A stretch of DNA of 64,000 bases from Trichopria drosophilae (lineage: Eukaryota; Arthropoda; Insecta; Hymenoptera; Diapriidae), in NCBI GenBank assembly GCA_030407085.1, contig CM059583.1, positions 42,005,001-42,069,000 on the forward strand, given 5' to 3'. Shown piece after piece: positions 34,180 to 47,389 of this stretch (positions within the stretch are counted from its first letter, which is position 1; every line of letters begins with the position of its first letter). Position numbers and translations under genes: made by a program. Below the pieces are notes generated by a model. That model did not search any database. It was given only the letters and a program-made list of their open reading frames with translations, and was not told the DNA's origin.

Positions 34180-35935
34180 TATGTACATTTAGAAATTACT
34201 TCCGGAGTTAGTTTTCAAAAATTAAAAATGGCAGCTTCACCCTGGTAAAAAATAAACGTTGGAAATGTAGCGGACGAATTCATCAGATTCGTTTTTAAAC
34301 CCATTAGTCAGTAATTTGGAGTCTTTAATTTCAATTCCGACATTAGTTTTACTGAATTCAAAATGGCGGATTCAGTATGACCGACAGCACTTAACAAATA
34401 CCACCATTAGAACAAAATTTGTGGCTCGGGGGTTGAGAGGCCGCCATTAGGAATCAATCGTTCGTTTTACTACAATAAAAATTTCCAAACCATTATGGTA
34501 GACATACATTTGAAATCGACGTCCTTTATTATTTTTATAAAATTAAAACTGACGGATTAAATATGCCAGACAAACATTTTACAAATGACTATATATTTTA
34601 AGAAAATTTCTTATTTGAGAATATAGAGGGACGCTGATTAGGAATTCGAGACTAACTATTTGCAAATTTAATATTTCTTATTCAATATAAATGTGACAAA
34701 ATTAATATTGGATTCTTATATCATTAGATCGATAAGGATTAACTCCGAAAACCCCCGAGTAACAAATTTTGTTCAAATGGAGGTACTTTTATTCCGTCAT
34801 ATTGAATCTACCATTTTAAATTTTGCAAAATTACTATCGTACGTGTAACACATTTTGTTCAAATGCTATTTTTATCCTTTTTGCCGATCATATTGGATCG
34901 AATATTTTGAATTTGGTTAAATTAACATCGAATTCTTAATTGGCGACCCCAAATACCCTATTAGATAGATATATAGTAAACAAACTTCAACAATTATATA
35001 ACATTGTAATTAATATAAAACTAACAATAAATGAGAAAGTTAATTTTTTATAGATGTTAGGTTCTATATAAGACATAGAACAAGATTTCGTATCTGTATT
35101 TTTTATATTCTCCGAGAAAAGTGTGAAAAAATCTAGGTGTGAAACAAGGGTTAACCAAGTGACCAATCCATTGATCTCAAAACAATAGTGATGATAAGGA
35201 TTAGTATTTCCGTAGAATACTTGTAGAAAATTCCAAACAAATATTTGTTATTTGTATGGACAGACAATATGCAGTATATTTTATTCGCACTAAATGAGTC
35301 AACAAAAGCAAAGTAAGATTGAAGGTATTACACCTTTCAGTCACAGGGCTATATATTAACCACCTTTTGAGATGACTGAAAACAATATAAAAAACAATCA
35401 TGCTTCAAACTCAGTAACTAGGGGTATTTTGAACCGCTGATTACGAATATCAGATTTGTAAAATCAAAATGGCACATCCAATAGCGGAGGCAAAAATTAA
35501 AAATCATACAGAATTGCTTAATAGTTGTTATTCCGAAGTTCTGGTGGTCGCTGAGTTCAAATATTACACATTTATTGCCAAATTTTCAAAATTGGCGAAT
35601 TTTGCGAAATATAAATGTCGGTTCCAATATGGCGTATGAAAAACCTGAAATTCATATAGATTGGCTTGAAACTTCTTAGTCGGGGATTTTCTGGGTAGGT
35701 GAATACGAATGCGGTGTTAGTTCTTATAATGAAAACGCTTGAGTAACAAGTTTCAAGTCAAGCTGAGTGGTTTTTAATTTTTTCGTCCGACATATTGAAA
35801 TTTGACATTTTTGCCAATCTGATCTCTGATTCGTATTCAGCGACCCTGAAAACCCCATTTACAATAGCGTTTTCAATGTTTTGTCCATTATCATAATTGC
35901 GTGACTGAAAGGGTTAAATACCCCATAAAACTCGT
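34180..35935. repeat. Degenerate copies of an AAAATGGCGGATTCAATATGG-type repeat
   Basis: Related stretches occur near 34325-34395, 34480-34570, 34740-34960, 35430-35490 and 35580-35650: forms of CCGCTGATTACGAATAT, TCAAAATGGCGGATTC, and GAGTAACAAATTTTGTTCAAATGG. The same motif occurs in intron 2 of gene 1 (13098-13160). One sub-unit has 12-bp perfect inverted ends, CCTTTCAGTCAC at 35333-35344 and its complement at 35901-35912, defining a ~580-bp element. No coding sequence. Confidence 0.6.
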
Positions 35936-38024
35936 TAGCAAACCCGCTGATTGGAATAACGATACCAAATGACGGCAGTATAATAAAAAGACCATTCAAC
36001 TGAATTATTAATAATGATTTTACAACTATCTGCTTATTATTACATATGAAGTCATTAGAACTATGCCATTCTGATAGTTAGTTGCTGTTTATATTAATTT
36101 GACGCTGTTTCTCCATTTTTACTACTTCAAAAATGTAGGGAATGGAACTGTGAAGAAGACAGTCACTTTTTTGTCATTATCTTATATTTTAATCAGAAAA
36201 TAGTACTGCATAATTATATTTTCATCAAATATATTTTTCTGACATTAGCATTTATTTAGATTTTATTTAACTAGTAATTAAAATTACCTTAAATCTAGTT
36301 TACTATACATATACAAAATAATTGCAAAATATGGAAATTATCATTGGAAGCTTCTTAAAACTTCGTATTTTGTGGAGCAACAACAGTATTGATATTTTTA
36401 TTAGTACGACCAAGGCACGACGAAACATTTCATAATATATTCTTTCCAGTTCGAAATAACTACGTATGTACACAGGCCGCTCGCGAAATAATCCCAATAT
36501 AACAATACTGAAAGCATATTTGGCTTTCTGCATACATTAACTTTGAATGCAGTTGACGTACATCGCAGCATTTGCAAAAATGTATGTATTTGGTAAAAAA
36601 CCACATTTAATCACAACCATACTTTCATGTTTTCTGTGATTTACATTTACGCAAAGTTAGATAGTATTATTTAAACTCGAAAAGAAACACACAATGATAT
36701 CCGAAACATTTCTTACAAACGTTTTGTACAAATTTAGTTTACACAATAAAGACAATCCGGTACAAATGTTTTAGATGCAGTATATTGATGCTTCGTTATG
36801 TGCATACAGATTTTTTTTATATTATGTGTATTTTATACACAAGATGTATGAAGAATTTTTTACAACGTTGAAAAACTAATGACGGTGTCACTAAATCGAG
36901 TAATGGAGTATTATAAAATAAGAAACGTTATTTATAGTCTACAGTCAGTTTAACATTTAAGTAATTCGTTGTTGATTTATTCAACACGTAAAAGTGTTGG
37001 GAAAAATTAAAGTACTTAAACTGAACAGTAGTTCACTTTGCACGTGTATTCTATATTTTGGTCACAAACGCTTACAATAAGGTTAGTCGCGTTCATGTGA
37101 ACCGAACGAAGCATTGTACATTAACGCAATATCTACATTTGTGTCGCCAAACAACATTACATTAACATACAGCTCTTACATATACTGATAATGACTTTGA
37201 ACCTTTATAGAATACGGATAAAGGCGACAGCTCATAAAACACGACTTTTCTTTCATAAACAACACTTTCAATGTTCGCTGATACCATATAAAACTTTTAT
37301 ACAGATATAAAATTATTTTGCTTTAAACTAGATAGAGGTACGTATTTAAATAAACGTATGATATTATTTCGGACGTTTGGATGAGAATGCTTAATAAATT
37401 AATCCTTAATTTGTAAGTAAATATGCGGTTTTAATGAACTTATAAATACTGCATTTTATTAAAATACTCTGGTATCACTTCATAAGCATATCAGTGCTGA
37501 TAATTTGAAAAATATATTGATTTAAGTGTAGATTTAGGCACTTTTATAATATTTACAGTACTTTGCAATATTATTAAACACGGGGTTTTCCATTTCGTTT
37601 GTTGTTCTATAATATTAGTAACCTCGGCCACTTCAATGCCGCAGAATCTGTTGTAGAATAAAATCGCTATATTTCAAATTCACCGAGCGCATCACATGAT
37701 CGATTACACCAAACATACGAAATATTATCATTACGAGGGAAGTCTGAAACGAACTAATCGTTAGTTTCATCACTTTAAGCTGTGTGATTCAATACTAGTG
37801 AGAGACTGGCCGATGCATAATGAGACCATACACAATGGTACTCTGACGTTGATCAACTTAGAGACACGTAATACGACGAATCGATTTTTCCAAACCGACT
37901 AAAATGTCAATGGTATGAATCTCAGTAATGAAATTCGTGGAATGACATGTCAAAAATTGCAGACATGTCGCAAACACAGTCGACCATTCTACCTCTTTCT
38001 TGACGGAATTTTCATCCCGATGTT
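35936..38024. other. Intergenic plus probable 3'UTR of gene 3
   Basis: From about 37620 to 38024 the sequence is somewhat less AT-rich and directly follows the gene 3 stop on the minus strand, as expected for a 3'UTR. TTTATT at 37455-37460 (AATAAA on the minus strand) is a candidate poly(A) signal. The rest shows nothing I can name. Confidence 0.4.
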
Positions 38025-41000
38025 TTATGACGATCGATCCATGGCATCCAACTCTTTGACATCATCGCATGGGATGTCACGGTCTCCGTAACCCCAATAG
38101 GAACTTGAATGGGATCCATCACCTGATCTCTTTGCACGCCTTTCGACCATTTCAGGCGATACACTTTTCCTGTCGTAAGCCCACCCAATCTTTGCGAATG
38201 CATCTATACCGAGGGTAGTCACGTTAAATGCATAACTTCCTAATTCTCCAGTCTTGTAATCCCACGGGAACACGTGGTGGTAATTATGCCAACCTTCGCC
38301 TAGAGCAGCGATTGAAACTGCCAAGTTTTCCACTGGAGATATATGCCTGGAAAATGGATATGTAGTTAATTTATGATCCTAAATGGATGTTATAATCTTC
38401 TAAACATAAAAACCGCCGCCCCATCAATAAAAATGATTCATTTTTTAAATGCTCTTTTATCTGTCTGGAGCACTAGTTGCTGCAGATTCAAATTACAGAA
38501 TACGAGTAGTTATTCCATGAAAATCAGACTGTATCCGTGAGAATCAAACTTTGTTATGTTTTTCTGGAATAATTTAGTGTGTTGCATACGAAAAGAGTAA
38601 AGAAAAACAAATTCAAGAGGCATCTTCAATCTTCAAAGAAATCATTTAAAATTCACTTTTTTCCAATGATCAGCTGAATCATCGTTCCCTAACATTTCTT
38701 TGTTGTAGAATGTAATAAAAGTCAACTGTTATAAAGAACTTTAATTACACAGGGCCACAAAAAAGTATGCTGTGTTCGGTATGGGACCCCAATATTCCGA
38801 CGTATTTTGACTTGCTGAACACGAATCGATAATAAAACTGGGAGTTGGGGGACTAATTTCAGAGATAACCCCGAAAAACAGTTAAAAATAACGTGTTTTT
38901 ACTCTCTCAATTTGAAACAGTGTAAATTCATTGTCCATTTCACTGTTTATGCAGTGAACATGATGAAAATCACTGATCCAGCGGTGAGTATTCGTCGAAT
39001 TCATTCACCGATTCAAGTAGTGAGTTTTTCACTGTTTCAAATTGAGAGAGTATAAAATAAAGCATACGATTAATATCAAGTTAACACCATAGTAGTCTCG
39101 TGTATTTTGTTATGCTGAACATGATTTCAATGACAAAAATGGTGATTAAAACGTTAAAAATAGATCATAAGTAGAGTCTTTGGTCATATTATTAGACCCA
39201 TGCTGAAAAATCACCTTTTTGCTATTTTAACTACTGATCGCGTTTATTAGACAGTTTTAGCTATTTGATACTGGCTCATGTTTTTAGCCTTATCCCTATA
39301 ATTTGACCAATTCTACTATGGACAAATCACGTCGTTTACCCATTCTGAAAGTTACGTAATTATCCCAAATCCCAAAAGTTTTACACTATTTTCATAAAAG
39401 TGTGTTAAAGCATCAATAATGAACTTACTTCAGCAATATATTTTTATGTATTTTACGCAAAAGATTCTGTTGCACTTACTAATATTTATAGTGGTTGCAC
39501 TATATTTGACGTTGATTTGTTTATTTTACATATTTATGACAGAACTGCTACCATCTAAGTTTGAACGTCGAGATTATATGAACAATTACATAAAAAGTTA
39601 CCACAAGTATACTATAAATTCTGTACTAACGAACGGTAACGGCCTTGAAATAAAACAACAAACATTCAGTAAAATATTAATTTTTAAGCATAGGTCTAAT
39701 AATATGACCAGGCAGTGCAATAACAGGCATTCACAGCATTTTTTCAGTTTTAAAGCTGCTAAAGTGTTTTTTAACCTCGATATTTGGTCTTATAACAATA
39801 TTGAAATTTTGATGTCATATTTATATTTTGTAATACAAGAAACATAAATGTTCGTTCCATGAGATTTCAGTTGTCACTTTCTCAACACTGCTATATAGAA
39901 AATAGTAGTCACCTTCTGCATCTTTTTTTTAACTTTTTAATCAGTTTTTTCGTTGTGGATGCGTAAGTACCCCACGAACCACCATTTTTGTCATCAAAAG
40001 CATGTTCAGCACTACAAAATACATGAGAATACTATCGTCTCCAGTTGCTATAAGTCATATGCTTTTTTTTTAATACGTCTTTGACACTAAAAAACATGAT
40101 TTTTAACTTCTTTTTAGGTTATCTTTGAAATTAGCCCTCCTGTTCTATTGTTTATTGCAGATTCATGTTCAGCAAGTAGAAATGCGTAGGAATAGTTGGG
40201 TCCGTACCCAGCACAACAAACTTTTTTTTGCAGACTTGTAAGTTATTATTCCTTTTATTCGAAATTAATGAGCAAAATTTATGAGCCAAAAATGAAAGGG
40301 TGTTCATAACCGAACCTCTTCCCCTGCATTTAATTGATCCAACTATGTTTTCCTTTATCCTAGTACAAGGCTCTTTTTATTACTCTTGCTTATCATATAT
40401 ATGTATACTCTTGTTAGCAAAATTCTAGTAATCGAAAATTTGATTCTACTAATCAAGTAAATAAATAATATTTGCGATTAATGAACTAGTAGATTTTCTT
40501 TTCTTGGTTGTAAAATTTGTACCAATTCGAATGAGTATCGCACTTTTCATTTACGAATTAATAGTTTTTAACTAATTCCAATTTAGAGAGCAGTTCAAAT
40601 ATTAAACATAAATAACACATAATATGTTTGCCTGGAAATTAACTGTTTACAGCAAATATCCTATCCCATATCTATCTAGTCAATCATGTATTAGATATTA
40701 ATCGTTTGGTGATATGATATGCATCTGACATAATTATCGTTACCTAGTGAAAAAAGTGTATTCATCTGAACGTTTCAACGTGAAATTAAAGTAGATTTGA
40801 AATAGCAGTTTTAGTTATTATATTATCCTCCTTCGCATCGTTCATTAATCGTCGATATTAATATAAAATGAAGTAATACTCGCGAGACTATAATAAATTA
40901 ATGACATAAAGTTCAGAGCAATGTAGACAAACTATTACGAGGAACACGAATAGACGAAGGACAGGAAAGTTTCATTAAAAATTTCAAAGCATTTAAAGAA

Positions 41001-44000
41001 AATGTATATAATTTAAAACAGTCCTAATCAATAAAATGAAATTTATATTTAGATCATTTTATCGTTTCTAAAGTTTTCCAGATAGTAAATGAATATATCT
41101 TTTAATTAATTATGAAATTACATATCATCGACCTACAGCAATATGGATCGATAATGTACTTATTTATATAGATTAGGTTGGTATTTTTATCAATTAATTT
41201 TATACGATTCGTTGAGGTAGGCCCTGCATAAAGAAAAAAATATGCCCTTGTGTATTTCCGAAGAGGAAATTCACGATCATATCATAATTGAAATTATGTT
41301 TTACACAAGTTAAGACAGGGATCGAGAAAATGTGCAAAATGCAAGTTAATAATAAAATCCATTTTAAAACATGTTTGTACCTTCAACAACCACATACGAA
41401 AAAAATAATTGGTTTTACTATCTAAATAGTAGGATCTGCCACAGCTACGGTTTTTAGTTGGTTTTACTATTTAAATAGTAGGATTGGCTATTTAATTTGA
41501 CGAGGTTACTATTTAGATAGTAAAATTAACAAAAAAACGATGGTTGTATCTTATCCTAATAACTAGTAGGTTCCAACTGTTTTTTTTCTGTATCAACGTG
41601 ACATTTGATAAATGTATATAAATGAGAACTCACTTGTCATAAGGTCGTTGCCCCCACATATGTGCAACGCTGTTGACGAAGAATGCGATATTTAAAGTTG
41701 TCGTGAAACGTAAGTTGAAGTTGACCCAAAACGATATCCATAACGATTCAGACCAATAATACCAAGGTACACCAACCGGGAAAGCAATGGCTAAGAGTGC
41801 AAATAGTGGCACGTACCATCTGTAAAGGAATGGTTTGTTTTGTAATTTTTAGTCAGTTACTGCCAAGAATGGATTATTGTTGCTTAAAGTACATTTCAGA
41901 ATCGACTTAAATATTGACAAAAAAATAAGCTTAATTATTACTGACCTTTTTTGCCACATGACAATAGCATCTGCTTCAAGGTCGCTCATGTCAACTGCCA
42001 AGCGTTTTTCAACTACATTTGGATGCGGAGTAGTAAACAACCAACCTACATGTGCGAAGAAGAATCCGCGCTTTGCATTATGCGGATCTGAATCAGTTTC
42101 ACTATATTTGTGATGAACTCTGTGATCCAACGCCCATGCATACACATGCCTCTATGAACAAGTTGAAAATTAAGAATTTTGTATTACTGTAAATCATTTA
42201 TTTTATATACATATAGATTTCTTTAACACATTTATATTTTAAAAAAATGGCCTGATTATAGAAAAATCTTTTGACTACAATTTACATATGCAACGTATTG
42301 CCATTTTTGGCCTAAAATATTCAGTTTCTTTAGAGTATTCTTAACCCATTAACGTCGGAAATGACACTTTTTGCACTTCAATTTCAATTAAGTATTTCGT
42401 ATGAAAATCGAACATCAACAAAATTGAAAGGCATGTATTGTACTATTTTTAAGGTTGCTCTTTTCAATGGCGTTATAAAAATTGAGTTGTCGTATTTAAA
42501 AAATGAAATATGGTGATTTAAATGTAAAAAAAAAAACGCAAAAAATTGGTTATAGTTTTGAAAAAAACTTTTTTCTCATCGAAAGAGTATTTTCGGTCCC
42601 AAAATTCCTTCACTAAAGGTGAAGAAAATATTTGTAGTATTAAGCTATATTTTAAAAATATTAACAAAATAACATTGTGATAAAAAAAAATACCGATGGC
42701 AGTGAGTAATTTCTGTTTAAAAGTAAACATATTTTTTTCATGAAAACTATAAATTTTAGACAAAATTTTCTACGAATAAAAATGTCTTAGAATGTATCAA
42801 AGATAATGCCCAATTTTTTCAGAATATATTGATTTTCGAAGAAATGAAACTTTTAAAAAAGTTTTAAAAAACTCAAAAAATGTTAGTGTATTCTATGACA
42901 AATTCTAACATAATTTTATTATAAGGGAAGTTTGTCTAAAGTCTATAGTTTTCGACAAAAGAACTTATTATTCTTGAACTTATTATTTTTTCAATGACTT
43001 TTTTCAGAATTTCGATTTTCTTAATGTTCGAATAAAAACAAAATTGTATCGACACAATCTGAAAAAATTGAAAATATTCTTTGAGACATTCTAAGAAACG
43101 TTTGTTCCCACAACATTTTTTATAGAGTTTGCATCAGTTATCATGAAAAAATTTGTTAAGTTTTAAAAGAAAATTGTCACTACGGTTAAAAAACTGCCAT
43201 TTTGTGATCATTATGTTAGTTTTTTAATATTTAAAAAATATATCTTAATACTACAAATATTTTCTTCACCTCTTTAGCGAAAGAATTTTGTGCCAGCAAA
43301 TATTCTTTCTATGAGAAAAAAATGTTTTATAAAAAAGTATACCCAATTTTTTGCGTTTTTCTGACATTTAAATCGTTATATTTAATTTTGTAATTTAGAC
43401 AGCTCAATTTTGACAATTCCATTGAAATTACTGATCTCGAAAATAACAAGACACGTACATTTCAATCTTTCATAACTTTAATTTTCATATGAGATACTTG
43501 ATTGAAATTGAAGTAGAAAATGTATCTTTCCCGGCATTAATGGGTAAAGTTAAAACTATATTACATAAAATATGTTTGTTAAAAATATTTGTTTTAAAAT
43601 ATCACCATAATATGTTGTACCATGAAGAATTTAGTTATAAGTAAGATATTTCATATTTGTTACAATGAATATTAAAGCGCAAGGCAAAACATCGAAAGTA
43701 ATTTTTAATACAAGGAATTATTGTACACTATAATTTATTAAATCACGCACGTCCGTAATTTCAAATATATTGCAATTTCTCTGAAATGTATAATGAATGA
43801 TTTTCTCTTTCCTCATTGTCAAGGCTAACTGATTTCCGAGGTTAAAGGCCGATGAATACTTTCCCTTACTAACATTTAAGGTCGATTAAGAAAGGCTGAC
43901 AGGAAAGTGTTGTACAAAATTGTTAGAAATATTTAGTACCTATTAATAATTAATTTAATGTTAAAAAAAACAGACATATTTATGCAATTTCTAATTAATA

Positions 44001-47000
44001 ATAAAGAAAACAAAATATAAAATAAATTATTATATTGATAGAAGATCAAATTTTTTAAAATTAATTAAATCATTTTTATTTTTTATTGTTTACAAATAAT
44101 ATTAAAACAATACAAATTCCGAATTTTGTTAAGTAAATACTTTAAAACAAAATGTTTTGCTTTTTATATATATGTTTTGTTACTAAATAAGTTTAAGAGT
44201 GTTGTAAAGTATGTGCACGGTCAAACTGGACCTCATTAATTCTTATAATATGGAAAAGACATTTAACAATGACGGTATCATGTCTATGCAAGTCTGTAAT
44301 AGTTATCATTATCTTTTCTAGTATATATTATTAGATTTTGATGTAGCTAGTATAGTTTGAAATTGCTGTCACATTCATATAAACTGTCAATTTTGAAGTC
44401 GTTTAAAATGGTTTAAAACAGATAAAATTTGAGTTTATATTAATATATTATAGATACAGCGTCAATTCTTTACGTAAAGTAATAAGAAAGCAATAATATA
44501 TAAAAATTACTGCAAAGTCTGATATTTTCAACATCATTTAACAACAAAAATGATTTAGAAAGTAAATAGTAACTGGTATCTACATTACCGATTCTAGATT
44601 TTTCCTAACCATAAAAAAAATGGAACCTTTTTGGATAATTATTTCCAAATTATATATAGTTATTAAGGCCGAGTATTTTTAGACAATATCGATATCATGT
44701 AGAATTAAGTTTAGTAACATTTTTTTTTAATTTAAACAACAAAATTGTTATGGATAGCTTTTAACCTTAATTATTTTTAAATTAATTATTACAATTCCAT
44801 TTTGAAAAGTTACTATTCTGTAATATTTGTTTGTATAAGGCATTGTGCATTGTGCATTTAAAAGACCATATCTACTTTTCTAAAATTGTTTAGCGAAATT
44901 TCATAAAATCAATATTTATCTCGATCCCGATCTCTACATATCTATAAATGCTTATAGACATAAAAAAAATCTTCTACATGTATTCTAAAGCGAGAAGCTC
45001 GATTAATCATAATAAAATTATGAATGATTATTGAACTGATCACCTACTGGAGAACAGTAGAAAATGTAATTATATATGACTGGGTATTGCTGTGCAGTCA
45101 TATATAATTATGTACACTAGTAAATATTGACAAAAAACAAAAAGCGAAAAGGAGAAACTTAAAATAGTTATACTATCCTATAATTAGTAATGGAAAATTA
45201 CTCACTTGTCCCGTTATTGTAAATAGAAAAATGAGGACAAGTCGAAGTGGCCACTTTGCTCTGTATGCCCTGTGTGACCATAACCTGTGAGCTCCAGCCG
45301 TAATTCCAAACCCAGAGACGACCACCGTAAAAAATGCTGTAATGTTGAAATCGACATTTAGTTCATCGGTTACCAGCATTTTATTATTTCAATATTTAAT
45401 TATGAATTAAAGTGAATATTGATTATTCCATTAACGCCGAGGAACTTTTGTTCCTATTCGTCCAATTTCATTCTTATGAATAAGGAAACGATAAAATAAC
45501 ATTTTGTTTATTTTTTAATACAAATAGATTCGTTCAACTTCATAAAAAAATAATTGGCATGTACAAGTAAATGTTTAGTTGAATGAAAAAGTTATTCTAA
45601 AAAGTTTGTTTTTATTAAAATTGTATACAAAGTGTATTTACAAAAATTTTAAAAAATATTCCTAAAAAATGAATATTTATGACACATTAAAAAGCCGACA
45701 GGTCAAAAAACCGACAGGCAAAATTCTGACACTTCGCAATATGGCTGTCCGCTTGTCGATGTGTCTTTTTTTTGGGTCGGCTTTTTGCCTATCGGTTTTT
45801 CGACTGTAAACTTTATGACTGTCGATATTTTTACCTGTCGGCTTTTTAATGTGTCGGTTTTTGAATTGTCGATTTTTTCACCTGAACCCTGATAACAAAA
45901 TTCAGAAAAATAATGTAATGTCTGGTATATAAAAGTGTTAAATTTGATAAAATTACTTAAGTTTTGAGAATAGTAAATTACGAGCATTATGTGCTAAATT
46001 ACGTCAAAAAATTATATGCTTGAATAATTATGTTAGTGGAATAACACATATTTTTAAGGTTAAGGTATAAACTGTTTCCTTGAATTTATCGGTGAACTCG
46101 GTTTCAATCAGATTATTTCAGAGATTCAAGGCTGTAAGCACAATAAAATTATCTCATATTTAGCATGGGAAAAATACTGACGAGAATAAAGAACGTTCCA
46201 CAGGTTCTTAACCTATATTTTTCTTATGAAACAAATATATGTTTTTACATTTATTTTATGATATTTGACATTTACATTCGATTAATAACAATCTGTTCAT
46301 TAATTTTTAATATTGTTTAAATAAATTCAAAAATATGTTTCAGCAGTATTTCAGCTTTTCATCTCACATCATTTCAGATTAAAGTAGTTAGAATTTTTCA
46401 AACCTTCCAAAATGTTGGGAGTTTTAAAAAAATGTCAACGTATTCTTTAATCAATTCTAAGACATTTTGGTAGCATTTTCTCGAAAGTCTAGTAGTTTTT
46501 AATTAACTCTTGGATTTATGCCAATTTTTTCATATTTACGTCGTCTTGGATGCTGTCACTTTTATTTTCAAAATTCTAACTTGCACATTGTAATGCATCC
46601 AGGATGCGATTTTTATCAATAGAAAAATAAATTAATCATGACGAAAATATATCAATATCAGATAATTTTATATGTGAAATGTTTGATATTTCTGGACAAT
46701 TTTCTAGGTTCCATTGCCTTAAAAGTGATGACCAAAAAATCCAGAATTACAGATAAATAATCATTTAAAGTAATTATAAATCATCGATATAACGGTGACT
46801 ATCAGTCCATTCTATTCATTGAAAAAATCAATTTTTTAACTTTAAATGGCACGAAAAAAATTAAAAATTACGTTTTTATTTCATAGAATATTTTAACAAT
46901 TGCATGAACATTGTGAGATACATATTAAAGATGTTACGAATTAAAAATGTTCGCATACACTTTTAAGTTAAGTACATAAATTTTCATTTATCGAAGTAAA

Positions 47001-47389
47001 CAAACGTTTGTAGAGTAATAGTGCAGAATAACGCAAGTAGCAATACTTATATGCAAAGAATCTCGCGCTACTCATTCAAATATGGATAATAATATATCGA
47101 TTTAAATTATTATTTAATTTGATTATTATATGTGCATACCCCATAAATTTGTGGCTAATTTGGCTTGCGTAAAAGCAAGGTATAAACCATAAACACTTCC
47201 AAGATGTAAAAACAATTGAACGATCAGATCAGGCCATTTGATCCTTGGGACGTATCCCAGATCATTTTCACTTTCATTTTTCTTCACACTTCCGTTACTG
47301 ATCGGCGTAGATTCACTTTTTCCATTGTTCAGTCTTGCATTCTCGTCCTTTACAACCGCCTGTCGCTGGATTAAACCACCGTTCTCCAT
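38025..47389 (-). CDS. Acyl-CoA delta-9/delta-11-type fatty acid desaturase, gene 3
   Basis: Five coding exons on the minus strand: 47389-47140, 45336-45206, 42151-41946, 41819-41634 and 38346-38025, giving 364 aa. Intron phases are 1, 0, 2, 2. All borders are GT/AG, with strong GTGAGT donors after exons 2 and 4. An acceptor at 47501-47510 shows that the 5' leader is spliced. The N-terminal ~50 residues are polar and disordered-looking. Box 1 HRLWSH lies at residues 100-105, box 2 HRVHH at 137-141, NSVAH at 245-249 and box 3 HNYHH at 278-282. All metal ligands are present, so an active ER-membrane acyl-CoA desaturase is expected. RHVYAWALDHRVHHKYSETD and GEGWHNYHHVFPWDYKTGEL are typical of insect family members. 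It is clearly diverged from gene 1, e.g. TTPHP where gene 1 has CRKHP, so it belongs to another subfamily. Two large foldback repeats lie in its introns. Confidence 0.95.
38756..40232. mobile_element. Foldback element (~270-300-bp arms) in intron 4 of gene 3
   Basis: The left arm (from CACAAAAAAGTATGCTGTG, about 38756-39170) is complementary to the right arm (about 39920-40232, ending GCACAACAAACTTTTTTTTG). Shared stretches include ACTTGCTGAACA, GGGCTAATTTCAAAGATAAC (one or two changes) and GACAAAAATGGTG. Identity is moderate, so the element is old. The ~750-bp spacer carries a 142-codon + strand open frame (39419-39847) of unknown nature with a hydrophobic start. The left arm is split by a younger MITE at 38902-39050. 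Confidence 0.65.
38902..39050. mobile_element. 149-bp MITE with perfect 21-bp inverted ends and TA duplication
   Basis: The left end CTCTCTCAATTTGAAACAGT(G) (38902-38922) and the right end (39030-39050) are perfect inverted repeats. TA flanks both sides (38900-38901 and 39051-39052), as for Tc1/mariner-type insertion. The opposite arm of the surrounding foldback lacks the element, which gives an empty site for comparison. Perfect ends imply recent activity. Confidence 0.85.
41410..41530. repeat. Three copies of a TACTATTTAAATAGTA palindrome
   Basis: GGTTTTACTATCTAAATAGT (near 41410), GGTTTTACTATTTAAATAGT (near 41460) and an inverted TTACTATTTAGATAGTAAAA (near 41503) sit within 120 bp. They lie just inside intron 4 of gene 3. 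Each is self-complementary, so the region can form several alternative hairpins. Probably a short eroded MITE. Confidence 0.55.
42341..43547. repeat. 1.2-kb near-continuous inverted repeat in intron 2 of gene 3
   Basis: The ends TTAACCCATTAA and, inverted, TTTACCCATTAA are followed on both sides by matching CACTTCAATTTCAAT / TACTTCAATTTCAAT. The match continues through TACTACAAATATTTTCTTCACC, its complement, ATGGCAGT and GTCTTAGAATGT to a centre near 42950. Each arm is about 600 bp with moderate identity. No coding capacity is seen. In transcripts of gene 3 it would form a very long hairpin. Confidence 0.75.
45681..45880. repeat. GCCGACAGG hairpin repeat, copy 1
   Basis: A 23-bp sequence containing ATTAAAAAGCCGACAGG (45681-45703) is perfectly inverted at 45833-45855. 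The interval and its right edge hold many variants of ACCGACAGG/CTGTCGG joined by A or T runs (unit about 16-18 bp). It lies in intron 1 of gene 3. A related array is at 58146-58290. Confidence 0.7.

Noticed and set aside
41877..42113. Open + strand frame across gene 3 exon 3
   Set aside because: Antisense shadow of the true minus-strand exon with its His box and conserved splice sites.
45681..45880. CRISPR-like array
   Set aside because: Units are degenerate and short, spacers are only A or T runs, and the context is a eukaryotic intron.
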